Below are positions 1-11,900 of a DNA stretch of 64,000 bases, in pieces (the stretch's first letter is position 1; each line of letters opens with the position of its first letter). The notes below the pieces were generated by a model, which made no database searches, had not been told where the DNA came from, and was given only the letters and a program-made list of their open reading frames with translations. The position numbers and the translations under genes were made by a program. The stretch is from Schistocephalus solidus (lineage: Eukaryota > Platyhelminthes > Cestoda > Diphyllobothriidea > Diphyllobothriidae): contig WEDG01000465.1 in assembly GCA_017591395.1 (NCBI GenBank), positions 100,522 to 164,521 on the forward strand, written 5' to 3'.

Positions 1-279
1 CATCGAGGCCGGCTAGATCAGACATTATCGTAGCTGTACCGAGACTAGGGCATGTCTGACGAAACTACCGCTCCCCCATCCACGCCGAGTGCCTTGGCAC
101 CTGCCTAGGTCACATGCTATGTTTCTCATTCGGGGAGCCCAACTAGCAAAATGCTTATGAAAGGTGAGAATGCCCCTACCGCTAGGCACACAAAGGGCCA
201 CACAGGAGTTGGGCCCTGTCATGCATATATTTCATAAAATCAGGCAAAACGACTCTCTCTCCCTCTCATCGCAATTTAC

Positions 280-488
280 CTCGCGTAGATGATCGTAGTA
301 CTGGAAGGGGAGGACAAAGAGCTTGCGATAGGTCAGTGTAGCCTGCGGCGAGACAGCTTCACAGATGTTGCAGATGGGGACCACTGCGGAGCGAGCAGGC
401 TGATCGGCGGAATCGGCACGACCACCAGGGAGGACGCAGTTGCGTGGACCGTCACCTGCTGCCTGCAAATCGATTGTCACTAGGACCT
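280..488 (-). CDS. RASA1: RASA1 exon: C2 C-terminus and linker to GAP domain
   Basis: After an acceptor in CTCTCACAG the exon encodes VLVTIDLQAAGDGPRNCVLP, a variable Gly/Ala-rich loop, then ATLTYRKLFVLPFQYYDHLR. The last part aligns with the human linker RVRARYSMEKIMPEEEYSEF that precedes the RasGAP catalytic domain. The donor GTAAAT follows the codons for LRE. The next exon should open the GAP domain and lie left of the window edge. The loop PGGRADSADQPARS is longer than in the human protein. Confidence rests on phase with the upstream exon and on the YRK-x5-P-x2-YY pattern. Confidence 0.62.
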
Positions 489-831
489 CTGTGAGAGGGA
501 GAGAAAGAGCAGCATTGACAGAGAGTGGGTCGCAAATCACTTCAGAACAGTAGTAGAAGAGATAACAGGGGACGGTAAAGGGTGGGGGAGGGTTTGTTGT
601 CCAGCTCGAGTCCACCAGTACAAACCCATAGAAAACCAAAAGGGTCGTGAGGAGCGGGCACTACGGCGACTCCACTACAAGACGAAGTACCGATAGACGG
701 CAACAGACACTGCGCTCGCTGGAGACCAGTCCTCGGACGCCTCTTGAATAGAACTCTTACGCTGCTTTGGGGCAAACGCAACCCGTTAAAAGAAGAGACA
801 AAACAAAACGCACACACACACACTAACTTGC

Positions 832-892
832 CTGTTCTTTTTTTCTTCTCCTCCCGACAGGAAACTCTAACGGTGCTGAACCCGTCCGGAAA
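832..892 (-). CDS. RASA1: RASA1 exon: C2 strand, followed by a likely GC-AG intron
   Basis: The exon encodes FPDGFSTVRVSCREEKKKRT after a TTTTTCAGAGAG acceptor. Human C2 reads LPPDINRFEITLSNKTKKSK here, so both the strand and the basic loop are kept. No GT donor gives the right phase. The sequence ACAG followed by GCAAGT is a textbook GC donor, and using it leaves one G, which with AG from the next exon makes Glu and continues VLVTIDLQA (human ILFMRCQL). The GC-AG intron would span 489-831. Confidence 0.55.
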
Positions 893-992
893 CTCTCTGA
901 AAAACAACGTACAACAAAACAAGGTAAGATATTGTGAAGGTAAAAGAAACGGGTGAAAAGAGACAGTCTTGAGCAAATACGCGCGGCAGCAC

Positions 993-1047
993 CCGATAGC
1001 AGAAAAGCTCTTTTATGACGACCCACGCTCTTCTACGACATTGAATT
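993..1047 (-). CDS. Tentative RASA1 exon: middle of C2 domain
   Basis: This 55-base candidate sits between acceptor ACAAACCAG and donor GTGCTG. It encodes IQCRRRAWVVIKELFCYR and ends in phase 0. The phase then joins the next exon if the third of three tandem AG acceptors there is used. The similarity to the human C2 segment NPVWSEEFVFDD is weak. It was placed mainly by phase and position. A further candidate pair lies just upstream (about 1,150-1,330, separated by a 39-base intron with a CAG/GTACCC donor), but its protein is too unlike a C2 domain to call. Confidence 0.3.
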
Positions 1048-1659
1048 CTGGTTTGTTGGGGAAAAGAGAAAGTGGAGGCCCTTAAGTCACTGTGGCGATA
1101 AAAGGATCCGTGTGGTTGAGAAAGCAGACTTTCGGCAATTGCGAGAGGTCGAAAGCAAGGAAAACCTAAACAATGCAAGAAGGGTGGCAAAGGTGATTTG
1201 ATCACATGTGCGCCGCTCAGCCCTTGGGTTCTGCAAGAAGATGCAAGTGGTTCTATTTGACTTGGGTACCTGTCCATAACACAGCACATATGCGATCCAA
1301 TTTTCCCGCACATGTGTGGCGGGGGGTGAAACGTCCCTTGTCAGAAACTGCGCTGCCCACTCGAGTAACAGGGGTGCCATTTGATGTAGTCTGATCCATA
1401 AGGTGGAGACTGGTCCAGCGTGACACACGTAGGCAGGCTGTTCAGTCTACTCAGATACAGTGCTCACCACCTTCACCAGTTGTTTAATTGTGCTCGGAGC
1501 GTCGACTGGTGTATTGGAGGGGAAAAAAAGCGAGATTGAACTTTCGGAATCCATTCCCACGTCTTGCGAGGGCTCTACATTGCAACACCCGGAGTTGGGT
1601 ATGGCTGGCTGATGACGGCTAATAAGCCAGAAATGGTCATTTCAATCACTTGTTTTTGT

Positions 1660-2917
1660 GGGTAGTTTTTTTCTGCCTGTGTTAGCGTAAGGTAGATGTA
1701 GGGTGGTGTGGTAATTTTATCTGGTGTTTTCGCAGCTGTCTTTCGACAAGCTCAGATATATTTTTCACGTATGCCAGGACATTGTTTCTGGTACCTGGAT
1801 GGCCTTGTCGTTTGAAATACCTTTCTTTTTGAATTCTTGCCGCTCCAGGCATTTATGCACGAAGTCATGCGGGTATTCATTTTTGGAGAATAATTTAAAG
1901 CGGTATTTAATTTCTGCCTAATAACTTTCTTTAGCAGAGCCGTGTGTTTTTGCTCGATTTATAAGACAGAACTCCTTTTATGAGAGACGGGCTGGTTACT
2001 CTCAAAATGTAGGATGGCTTCAGAATATGTTTCTTTGCGAGAAATTGATGTGTGGATTGGCCCAACTGTTTTTTTTTCAGAAATGGGAGTTGGCCGTCAA
2101 CCACCGTTTCGAATTTTAACTCAATTCCTTGAAATGCGGAGTTCAGATTCTTGTAGATCATATCTTAGTGTTTCTTCTTGATGACGACAAACGTAGTGCA
2201 GCCACAGTTTTGTTTTAACTGTAGGAAGAGTTATCGATTCCAATTTCTGCATTACGGTTTCGGTCACAAAACCGGATACAGGCGACTCCATAGGAGATCC
2301 CTTTACGCTGTTGATAGCATTGACCGGCGAAAGTTGGTTTCTAGACAGAGACCTAGTAGTTGGAGAAAGGCGTCGGCAGGCGCAGCAGCGATGTAGGCCT
2401 GAAGTAATTCTTCGGTGTAGCGTCTTGCTAAATCCAGAGGGATCGAGGTGAAGAGTGAGACCACATCGAATGAAACCATTATTTCGTCAGGTGTAACTGT
2501 GACTTTTTTTAGTTTGTCAAGAAAAGCTTTTGAATCTTCAATGGAGTACTCACAGTTCTTTGTAAGTGGATATAGTTGGTGAAATAGTCACTTTGATATT
2601 TTATAGTTGGGTACACCGATTAAGGAGACTATCGGTAGCAGGGGAGTAGCAGTTTTGTGAATTTTTGGAAGACCATATACTTTGGCAATGGTGAGCTCTA
2701 CCTGCTTTAAAGATTAACCTTGCACTCCTGAGATTAATTTCGTTCCGATAAGGCGTTTCAGTGTTTTTTCAATGGACGAGTTCGGTGATTTCTGGGATCC
2801 GTAGACAGGGGTTTGTATGTTGAATCGTCTTTAAAGAGAGTAGTGCACCTGGTTTAGGATTATGTCTTTTTCTTGTTTAAGTGCATTTAGCGCCTTTCTG
2901 TCATCGTAAGATAACGG
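1660..2917 (-). pseudogene. Penelope-like element reverse transcriptase, decayed
   Basis: Reading the minus strand across several frames gives the ordered landmarks of a Penelope-like RT. They are LSYDDRKALNALKQEKDIIL near 2,900, GLPKIHKTATPLLPIVSLIG near 2,650, FDVVSLFTSIPLDLARR near 2,460, CYQQRKGSPMESPVSGFV near 2,310, then LKFETVVDGQLPFL near 2,110 and ELVERQLRKHQIKLPHHPTS near 1,690. The first catalytic Asp is in FDVVSLF; the usual PMGSP motif is changed to PMESP. Stops and frame slips break the reading frame at least five times, so it is dead. It lies inside the RASA1 gene, in the same orientation. No GIY-YIG nuclease follows on the low-coordinate side. Confidence 0.82.
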
Positions 2918-3459
2918 TGAGTGCTTACTTCAAGGCATACAAAGTAGGTGACATCACTTGTGAAATGGGCCAAAATTGTAACCTCAATTTCTGTCATTAC
3001 GTTGCATGCACCCAGTTGCATACTGTATACACCAAGACAACGGGAAAAGAAGAGAGGGCAACCGGAACGGTATCGAGACAGGGGGTAGTCAGCTTACTCG
3101 AAGGTTATGACCTGCCCATGAGTGCCGGAATAGGCTCGAGCAATATCCAGACCATCAATTGAGACTGAAAACAGAGTCCCCTCGGGCCGTGCGGAGAAGG
3201 GTCTGGGGAGGAGCTTCGCATTTGTTAGCTAAAAGGAGAAAGATACATGAGCTACCAGTAACACCCCAAGGAGACACCTGAGGTTGCACGCTTTTCTACT
3301 CCTCTATTTTTTTGCCTGCGCGATCATATAGTGGGATAACGGGCTGTAGCTCGCGGCGTTAGTAATGCAATGGAATCTTCAGATTATTTTCAATGATTTA
3401 ACGTTCCCATCGGATAATTCGTCCCATGATAAAGGCCTATAATAAAACTACTAATATCA

Positions 3460-3905
3460 CTTCTACTACTACTACTACTACTATTAACACTACTACTTAA
3501 ACTACTACTACTACTAATATCACTTCTAATACTCCTAGTACTATTACTACTACTTTCTCTACTATTACTGCTGTTGCTACTACTACTACTACTAATACTA
3601 CTATCACTTCCAATACTCCTACTACTATTACTACTACTTTCTCTACTATTACTGCTGTTGCTGCTGCTGCTACTACTACTACTACTACTACTACTACTAT
3701 CACTTCTACTGCTCCTACCACAACCAACACCACTACTATTGCTATTACTAACATTACTAAGATTAATATTACTATTGCAACTAAAACTAATGTTACTACT
3801 ACTACTACTACTACTGCTGTTGCTGCTGCTACTACTAATACTACTTCGACCATCGCTTCGAATATCAGTACTACAACTGCTACCGTTACAGATACTACTA
3901 TTACA
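3460..3905. repeat. (ACT)n trinucleotide microsatellite, about 445 bases
   Basis: Imperfect ACT repeats run the length of the tract, interrupted by TGCTGTTGCT blocks and AATACT variants. Long open frames on both strands here (poly-Leu and poly-Val) are artefacts of the triplet and are not genes. The tract lies in a RASA1 intron or in the unresolved exon region. Confidence 0.95.
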
Positions 3906-5395
3906 CTAATGATGCTAATTATCTAAGCTCATGCGTTGGTAAGCCTCCGGAAGTCGCGAATCAGCTAGCACTTCCTTCTTGAACACCAGGTCCGCGAAAA
4001 ATCACATTATCTACAAGGATGCGGCTAAGACATCCGTCAACTTCTTCATATTATCCACTTTACTCGCGAGGGAGGCCCCACACTTATCCATTGAGGATTT
4101 GGAAGAATAGTGAGGAACTGCAGCACGGTGTGCTACGCTAATGTTGAGAATTTTGAAGGTCAGACACCGACAGTACGGTAATGCCTTATAAGGGCGTATC
4201 GAACGTTAGTGGTTAACTTGAGCACAGAGGACGAGATCATCTCCAGAATTCAAACTAAACGCCTAACGTCAGACAGTTTCAATATCATGCCTAAGCAACG
4301 CAAAGGCACTATGAAGACTTACGGGAGTTGCCTCTGCCACCAAAAGGAGTAGTTAGCCACCAGGAACAAGATAAGCCAGTTAACATGCTAGGTTCTATTC
4401 GCAGTCTCCATATGGCTTCCACTGCCTACAACCGCACCAGGTCTGTGACCCGTCAACGAAGTGGAGAGTACTCCACGATACGTTCGTAGGATCGAATGAG
4501 TACACGCCTGTACACTTAGTGGGACCCGCGTTAGACGGAGACTTTACTCCAAAGTAGCCACAGCTGCCGATTTATTGCCAAATGACTCCGAAAGGATACA
4601 CGAAAGAGGGACAAGAGTGTGGTCGATTCGGTGCCTTATTTTCTCGCCATGATAAATAGCATGCGCTTTAAACTGTCAGTCAGTGCTAGAAGCCCCCTAC
4701 TCAAGACTAACGAGTAGGCTGAAACGGTTCCCTCCTAATGTGGTTTTTATAAGGACATCACTAATTTAAGTTCCAATGAAGTGTAGAGACCCCATGGGGA
4801 TGCAGCCTCGTCAGCAATTTTTAGCATGGAAAGAAAGGGCGAAGAAGGTGCTGCAAAAGTCCGCCTGATTAACGCGCAATCCCCTACTGCACTCCATGAA
4901 CAGCAATGGTCTACTGCAAGGTAATGAGCGACACATAGCCGACATCCTTGTACCTGGGTCAGCGGAGTGGTTCTTGTATTAATAAATAACCAAAGTGTCG
5001 GATGACCAAGAGGCACTGATGAACTTCAGTTCCTGGAACCCTAACCCGAGGAGGAGCCTAAGCGAGCAACGCCTACTTAAATAAATGTAGTAGCGATTGT
5101 TGTATAGTAAACCCATCCGGACTACATACCATATCCTTACAACTTCAGTTTCCAATACCTATAAAATAGACTCCGTCGGTGGAACATCAGGCTCATGCAT
5201 GCGTGCGCGCGCCTGTTCTTTGCTCGGCTCCAGATTTCGATCAGGGTTATAAGTGGCTGTAACAGCCTACGCCCATCTGTTGACAAGCTCGCTCTCTTTC
5301 TCTCTCTCTTTGTCTAAGTCGAGTCCAGACTGTTAAGGACCTCTGTCACTTATTCGGAATCTGCTTGTCTCCGGAAGCCAGTGCATCGGTGTGCA
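3906..5395. other. No recognisable gene or repeat
   Basis: About 1.5 kb of mixed composition. No domain, splice-bracketed coding stretch or known repeat was recognised. It lies within the RASA1 span, where missing C2 exons could hide. Confidence 0.5.
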
Positions 5396-6835
5396 CCTAT
5401 TAACATAGCCTGGTAACATCGGGCCTTCCAATACAGGTCGCAATGTAGAGGGCTAGACCGGAATGGGAATCAGGCTGAGGCACGCCATGAATTGGACTGC
5501 ACAGGGTTCGCGCATCCCATAACAAATGCCACAAGGTGTAGGGAGGTGTTAGTGGCAGACCTAAGCGTAGATTGCCCTTCACGTCAGCCATTGCACAAAC
5601 TCTCAGCACTAGACGGCTGACTGGCTCAAATAGTCGACTGGTGTATGGGAGAGGGAAAAGGCGCTAATGGGGCATAGCTGCCAACTGACTGGGTATTTCA
5701 GTCCTCGTAGGCAATACACTGAGCATATGCAAGGTGACCAGCCCGTGGAATGAAAGTGAGGCTCAACGACTTCTTTTGAATGTGACCGTAATGCCACTCC
5801 TACTCAGATGGAATCTGAGCGGGCGACTTTTCGTTAAAAACCTGGTCCATCGTGCGTGGACCAGGCCTCCGGCTGGCTTGACTAGGTCCTTTCAAATGGT
5901 TCATGTGTCTGAGGGAGGAGAGAGCGCAGCAGATGATTCACAAATCACTGCCTTGCATACACCACGGTCTGGGACACACGTTTTACATCATCATTCACGA
6001 TTATCGAACTGGCCCCAGCTAACCACCTGTTTTGCTCCCCTACCCAGGACTGCGTTACATTTTGCGATGAATTATTTTTTTTCAGCCCTTGTACGATGCA
6101 CTGGGTATACTGGTATCCATAAAGACACATTAGACAAAGCGATGGCGCAGACGGGCAAAAAGGCAGAGAGAAAGTGTGTCCTAATTTAGGACCTTCAGGT
6201 GCGGCTGCATAGACCCTGTGGCTTTAGAATCACAAACTGTTGCATCGCGTTGCGTTGTAGTGTTCGTACTATTAGGAACCATCCTAACCGAATCGCTTGC
6301 ACGCTGCACTATCGATCCATCCACATAAAGTGCGCGCAGTTATATCGCGCCAGCTGCCGATGGGATTAGAGCTCTACGCAACCAGTCGGATGAGTCAGAA
6401 GGCCAGTCAAGATGCTAACCCCTGAAAGACGCTATCGGATTGGTGCAATTGTAGTCCGACCTTGTAATTACTTGTATGCTCCTTGTTTGCCTTGAAAAAT
6501 ACGCTGTTAGGATACGGCAATGCACGTCTTTTCTTCCGCCCTTGTTGCTAAGATTTTCAGTTGGGGATTTGATCGAGGCGCTGTTGGACGGGCGACCATC
6601 GAGGTTTGTAGCAAGATCCCCTATATGCGCGCGACACTTCCCAATACATCTGTCACATCTCAACGCCCATTGACAGATCGCCACGGTAAGACACAGTAAA
6701 CTTTCTTCTTTCACTGGGAATATGATATTGCTTTTCGATTTGTGCCGCATAAGTGGCAGTCGAACTTTCGACAATGGGATTGGGAGAGGGGAAGTGGAAG
6801 AAGCAGCAGCAGAGGCAGCAGTCGGGAGAGCTCAC

Positions 6836-7074
6836 CTTCACTTCGAGAGTGCGGAAACATCGAATTTCCGAGCGTCGACGATCCGGATCAGCGTCAATGT
6901 CGGAGTCCTGGCTGGTGTTTCTGCAGTGGAAGGCCAGCGCCTTTACCCAGCGCCAGTAGGCCAGCTCCAGTGCAGAGGGAGTGTTGGTGCTGTAGAGGCC
7001 GCACGTGCTGCCCGAGGGAGTGAGAGACTTGGAGCAGAGATAGAAGTCGTTAAAGCCACTGGGTCGTAGGAAAC
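6836..7074 (-). CDS. RASA1: RASA1 exon: PH C-terminal helix and start of C2
   Basis: The acceptor CCTTCTAG joins the previous exon in frame. The exon encodes FLRPSGFNDFYLCSKSLTPS, then a short Ser/Thr stretch, then LELAYWRWVKALAFHCRN. That last part is the conserved PH C-terminal helix with its invariant Trp (human EQAEDWMKGLQAFCNLRK). It ends RRSEIRCFRTLEVK before donor GTGAGC in phase 0, which corresponds to the entry strand of the C2 domain (human RQVSSLVLHIEEAH). The exons for most of the C2 N-terminus should lie between 1.1 and 6.8 kb and were not identified with confidence. Confidence 0.8.
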
Positions 7075-8039
7075 CTAGAAGGGGAGACAGAGATTTTAAA
7101 GTCTACTGTAGTGTTAACCCGTATCCAACAGTTTAAGCGCAAGAAGGAATTGGAATACCAGTGGACGGGTGGCCAATATAAAAAGCGAACTATTAATAAA
7201 CGAAGAGGGTTGCTGCAGTGGCATTTGGTGGAAGGGGGTGGGGGAAAGGAAAGCGACCAGGAGGAGAAGAAGCAGGAGGAGGAGGAGGATGAGGGCGAAA
7301 TAGTATTGATGCTGATTTCCGAGGTGTACTTAGACGAGAGAAGTTTATTCGCTCTACCCTGACGAGTCCGGTAGACGTATTGCGTATGAAGACGTCGGAT
7401 TTCATGCATTTTTCCGCAACATGTGACCGAATCTTTCAATGTATCGGCTCTTACGATCCTATTTAGAGGAGTATACACAGCACGACCATCGGTCAAACGG
7501 TAATGTTAAAGAGACGCCTATCTCCATTTGAATGGTTTGACCGACAGCTGAATCGTCCTTAATTGAATGTTAAAGAAGCAGACAGTTTTCATTCGTTGTC
7601 TATCTAAGATGCCCGGTTAAGTTACGAAGCCACATATGTTCCCAATATGGGTCGGCAGGTTGGGTTCCCAGAAAGTAGAACATACCACGAAACATCCGGT
7701 ACTTTAATGCTCTTGATTGGTAGTCGGTTTTTTATTTGTGCCTGCATTTGTGACACTTTCACGATGCGTTCTGAAGGCTGAAAACAGACGGAATAACTAG
7801 ATCGCACCAAGGACTTGGGGTCAGGCTGCAATGTCTCCTATTTAGACTTAAATTATGTCAAATTCGCGACACCTCTCTTTCACAATGAATCCTGGTGCGT
7901 GTAGAACTAGTGATAAGATTGTGTGCGGCACGCGTACACGGGTTGTTGATGTTTGAGCGTTACTGAAGAGATGTAACGCAAGTCTGCCCAACTAAAAGCA
8001 AGTGTATGCGCCAAGATACCGCTGCGGAGTCCACCTAGT

Positions 8040-8480
8040 GCAGCAGCGATGGACTCAGCCTCGGAAGTGGCGTTTCAGAGCAGAGACTACTCCCAATTCA
8101 CGCAAGACAAAAAAGGGGTAAAGAGGTTCCAACAGTTATGTGATATGACGGTTCGGCTGTCGCAAGCGACTTTACCCACAACTGTCCCTCGAGGTGGGGC
8201 CAGTAGCGGTGACCAGCGTGTGAATTTTTTTATAGGGAAGCTGACACGTGCAACATCTACCGCTCTCTCTCTCTCTCTCTCTCTCTCTCACCTTTCTCTC
8301 TAAACTAAACTAAACATCCCGTCTACACGTGGCACACACAGGACGCGGTCCTCGCAGAATGCACCAGACATACATAAGAACGGTTCGGAGCTCACATGTC
8401 AGAAAGTAACAGAAAGGCCGCACTGAGAAGGGGAGGACTGAGGCCTGACTCACAGTCCTGCAGGCACCTCCACACATTAC
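8040..8480 (+). repeat. Degenerate SINE-like unit with (CT)n tract
   Basis: The stretch with TCGCAAGCGACT, the GGTGACC block, GTGTGAATTT and CTACCGCTCTCTCT has the same order of words as the better-preserved SINE-like copies at 10.2, 14.8 and 19.1 kb. The pyrimidine-rich section has expanded into a CT dinucleotide run at about 8,262-8,300. Confidence 0.45.
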
Positions 8481-8619
8481 ACCCAGGATGGAGGTAACCC
8501 GTCATTTGACAGCCCCCAGAGTCACGACTATCTCCAATTCTTAGATGGCAAGTTTACGCTGTAGAGATCCCTTCTGGGCTGTATCAAGTCTAGAATGTGG
8601 CTAGGTTTACGGGACCTAC

Positions 8620-8909
8620 CAGAGGCAAAATCGGGCTGGCCCACACTGCAGTCGAGAGGTCGACCGGCATAGGCCTGCGGATCGAGGTTGTGACCGCCAC
8701 CGCTGCCGCCGCCGCCGCCGCAGGAGGAGGAGCTGGGATTGGTGGAACTGCTGGAGTTGGAGAGACGTGTGAACGAGGAGAAGATTTGCGGCGGCTGAAA
8801 GTTGGAGGACGGCGAGGAGGACTGTGGTGCCTCGACCGAAAAATAGAGAATCTCCTCGCGGTCAGCAGCCGTGGCTCCGTATAACAGCAGTCCGAAGCAA
8901 TAGGGTTTG
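8620..8909 (-). CDS. RASA1: RASA1 exon: PH domain strand and Ser/Gly-rich insert
   Basis: The acceptor TTCTTCTAG is followed by one base that completes Asp, then KPYCFGLLLYGATAADREEI and LYFSVEAPQ. Human has GRPNCFQIVVQHFSEEHYIF, then YFAGETPEQ at the same point, and the phase agrees exactly with the exon at 15,526. The exon continues with about 60 residues of Ser, Pro, Asn and Gly, including a pure glycine run encoded by GGC repeats, which human RASA1 lacks. This places a long low-complexity insert inside the PH domain before its C-terminal helix. The donor is GTAGGT, one base into a Gly codon. The upstream intron is about 6.6 kb and packed with repeats. Confidence 0.82.
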
Positions 8910-9229
8910 CTAGAAGAAGAAAAAGATGAAAAATTCGCGATTTCAGTCTCCGCGGTGGGAGATTGGAAAGACAAGTCAGAGTGCAGTGTGCGTTCCAAGA
9001 GGCACAGTATACGTTCTAAAAGTTGTGGGCTCCAGTCACAGTCTAGTCTGAGCCGCGCTAAAAGGTTAAATGTATATAAACGTGTTTCTCTGAAGATCCC
9101 AAGCGATTTCAGAACGGATCAGTTGAAGTCGGACACGAGTCAGGTTTACAGGTTTCAGAATAAATCGTGGAAATTAAAGCGTCTAACCCTCCTCCCGCCT
9201 ACAGCTACTTATTTGGGAGAAGGGTAAAC

Positions 9230-10150
9230 TCAGAAGGAGAAGAGGTGATCGCTGTAACAGGGTTATTGACGTGACGTAAGAGTTAACTGTCAGACACCTT
9301 AAGCTCCTTATGTGCGGGGTGTCTTGAACTGGTCTTTGAAGGGTTCAAAGAGGCCGCGACTGCTGGGGACTGTTGTCCGCAAGACGATCTCGACTGTCGA
9401 TGGGCGGACGCGACTTTTCGGCACTAGCAGAGCGCTCAAGATGTGGTGCCCCTCAAACAGGTGATAACTTGAGGGGACCGTTCGTTGAGATGTGCAAATG
9501 TATCAGACTCTAGAGGTTGTGTACCGCTAATGAAAGAGGCAGTACTTCCAGCGTGTTGGTCTGTCTTCCGTTCGCCATCCAGTACACTGAGTCAACAGAA
9601 ATCCGAAGCCCTCAGCCCAACGAATGCGTTGACGCAGCCGATTATCGCAGCGTTTGTTGACAGTGTGGCTAGATATGAGGACCGTTCAAGAGGAACCTCA
9701 AACAGGGCGTGTGCTAACAAACAAAATATATGAAAGTACGAGGCATCGGGCACCCAGAGGGCATGGAAGCTGCGGTAACACCCTTGAGCATTACCTGACA
9801 TCCTGCTGATCGTAAAAAGATGTAAAAAATGAGCCCTGCCTTTGAAAAATGCCCATGAAAGACACCGGAACACATCTGTTTGTTTGCGACGCACAAGTCG
9901 TCTCGTGAAACAATTGGAGGATGTTCCAGTAGGATGCGGAGCAGGGGTCGGACGGGGGAGTGAAACTTGCTTGGTTGAGACTTCGATCATCACAAACGAT
10001 GAACTCCATTACTTCCCACAAAAGTGCATCGGCGACCCCGCGTGAATGTGCTTATAATTTAACACGCTTGCGACGCATCTGCTTAACTTTCTCTTTCTCC
10101 CAAACCCACTCTGCCTTTCAAGGAAAGTCACAGAAGAGGTTAGAGATGAG
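9230..10150. other. No recognisable gene
   Basis: Overlapping short open frames occur on both strands, none with a recognisable domain or convincing splice sites. It lies in the large RASA1 intron between 8,910 and 15,525. Confidence 0.5.
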
Positions 10151-10179
10151 CTAATGAGACTGAATGACCTCCCTGTCTG

Positions 10180-10620
10180 TGACACACGACAGTTCGATCG
10201 TCGTAGACCGACGATGGCCACCATATACTCCACACCATGGTGGTGCAGGGATAGTGACTTGCGCGTGGATTAGTTTCAAGTGATAGCAACATTGCACCGC
10301 AGCTACCACGCTCTCTCCTCCTACCCCACCTGAGCCCGGTGTCATGACAGAGTCAAGAAGACCGGAGATGGGAAAGGGCGCAGGTGGCTGGCGCGGCCGG
10401 AGCCGCCCTTGGCATGCCACCACACCTGGCTCGGATCCCACGGACTGGGAGTGCCATAAAGACCACACTAAGAAAGAGCCACTACAGCCTGACTCTCAGT
10501 TCACCAGTCAGCCACTCCACACAAAACACACATTGGGTCTGACCACGCGGTCCGAGTTATCCCGTCAGTTGGCAGCCTTCAAAGCCACGGCTTTTAGCGC
10601 ACCGTGATACTTTCAAGGGC
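10180..10620 (+). repeat. SINE-like dispersed repeat, copy 1
   Basis: The copy opens with GACAGTTCGATCGTCGTAGA and contains GTGACTTGCGCGTG, CCACCTGAGCCCGGTGTCAT and GTGGCTGGCGCGGCC. It ends with a GCCTTCAAAGCCACGGC tail and TTTTAGCGCACCGTGATA. The same ordered blocks recur at 14.8, 17.1, 18.5, 19.1, 24.8 and 49.4 kb. No open frame is shared between copies. I could not find a clear pol III A and B box pair, so SINE is a working name. Confidence 0.8.
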
Positions 10621-10799
10621 GTCAGATTGTTTAAAGTGATGAAAATGCGCTGAGCCGTCGACCTCACTCTTTCCCCTACCCCCACAATCAGACCACCGTC
10701 TGAGCCGGTAAGTTTTCTAATGCGGGAGTGGGCACAGCTGCTGTTGACCTCGTCTACGCGCACTACGTACACGATCTTGCCCCCAAACACAAGCACTAG

Positions 10800-10965
10800 G
10801 ATTTCACACAACAGGGCGTTGAATGGCTCACATCTCAGCCTGACTCTCAGACCACTCCATACAACGCACATTGGACTGACTGTGAGGTCTGAGTGTAATT
10901 GTCAGGTGGCAACCTTCCAACCCACGGCTCTTATCGCCCCGTGAAATCTTCAAGCTCAGATCACA
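10800..10965 (+). repeat. SINE-like repeat, 3' tail fragment
   Basis: It carries the CAGCCTGACTCTCAG block, the GGCAACCTTCCAACCCACGG block and ATCGCCCCGTGA, which form the 3' end of copy 1 immediately upstream. It may be a partial tandem copy. Confidence 0.65.
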
Positions 10966-11159
10966 CATGCAGCAGAGAAGTTACATGGAGAAGGAGCCGA
11001 GGATCATATTTGCCTCTTAAACAGTTATTCCGACTGAGAGCAGGTTTTTTGTGGTGTTGCGTGTGATTATGTGAGGCGCAGAGGCTGATGAGGAGAAATG
11101 TAGTTTTGTGGTATAGCCGGCGGTGCTCTACTGCAGGTTTTCACTGGGACGCATGTGAC

Positions 11160-11900
11160 CTAATAGTCCCATTCAGTGTGTGAATGTGCGTGGGCAGTGC
11201 GGACAGTTGTATCGGGTGCGGCGGGTGTATGTTGGTGCTCCTGGCCTTGGTTCACCGGTCTCTGTGCGATGGATTCCCAAATGACAAACTAGGCCGATGC
11301 GTAATGTGCATGTGCGGTGACGATGAGGACAAGATAGTCGGAAGGTGCTGCGTCTGCGGGCGTTCTGCTGCTGGTACTGGTAGTCATGCTCACGGGAGGA
11401 CTATGAGAAGTGTTGATGGGTGCGTAAGATGTGTTGGCATCTCGCATGTGACCGAGCAGACCCATGCGAGGAGTGAATGGGCGAGGACAGTGAGGGCATT
11501 GGAGGCGGTGGTCTCTGCTGTGTGTTGGTGCTCCAGGCACTAGTTTGCCAGCCTCTGTGTGATGGATCCGCAAGTGACCGACTAGGCCGAGGTGTTAGGT
11601 GAATGTCCGATCGCAATAAGGACAGGTTAGTACCGAGTCCCCATCGCTGGTACTGGGGGCGGTGGTGGTGGTGGAGGTAGCAGGTGGGAGGAAGTCAGAG
11701 GTAGCGGGAGTGGGGCAACATGGTGTTTGTCGCCGTGATCGGCGGAACGGGTGGGGGATGGAGGATAATGTCGGTGATCGTGGGCGGTGGGGTATCGATG
11801 AAGTGGTTATCAGTGGTTGGGTTCCAGATGAATCATATCCCATCATAGCCGTAAATGGCAACATGTTTAGCACGCACACTACCCTATGCTCGGCATTCAT
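11160..11900 (-). pseudogene. C2H2 zinc-finger tail of a non-LTR retroelement, decayed
   Basis: Minus-strand frames contain zinc-finger pieces such as VLTCPYCDRTFT and LQCPHCPRPFTPRMGLLGHM, joined by Thr/Pro/Ser-rich linkers (PATSDFLPPATSTTTT). Fingers of the form CPHC-DRTFTSRIGLVGHLRI in such linkers are, from memory, common at the C-terminus of reverse-transcriptase polyproteins in diphyllobothriid tapeworms. Here the reading frame is broken between fingers and some His ligands are lost. No RT domain was recognised next to it. It is unlikely to be a cellular transcription factor. Confidence 0.68.

Noticed and set aside
3497..3909. Hydrophobic poly-Val and poly-Leu frames that resemble membrane proteins
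   Set aside because: Both strands of the (ACT)n tract give Leu/Val/Ile runs; there is no real gene context.
5734..6189. A 151-codon plus-strand frame ending KAERKCVLI, like a prenylation CaaX box
   Set aside because: No domain elsewhere in the frame, no splice context, and it lies inside the RASA1 span on the other strand. A CaaX-like ending alone arises by chance.
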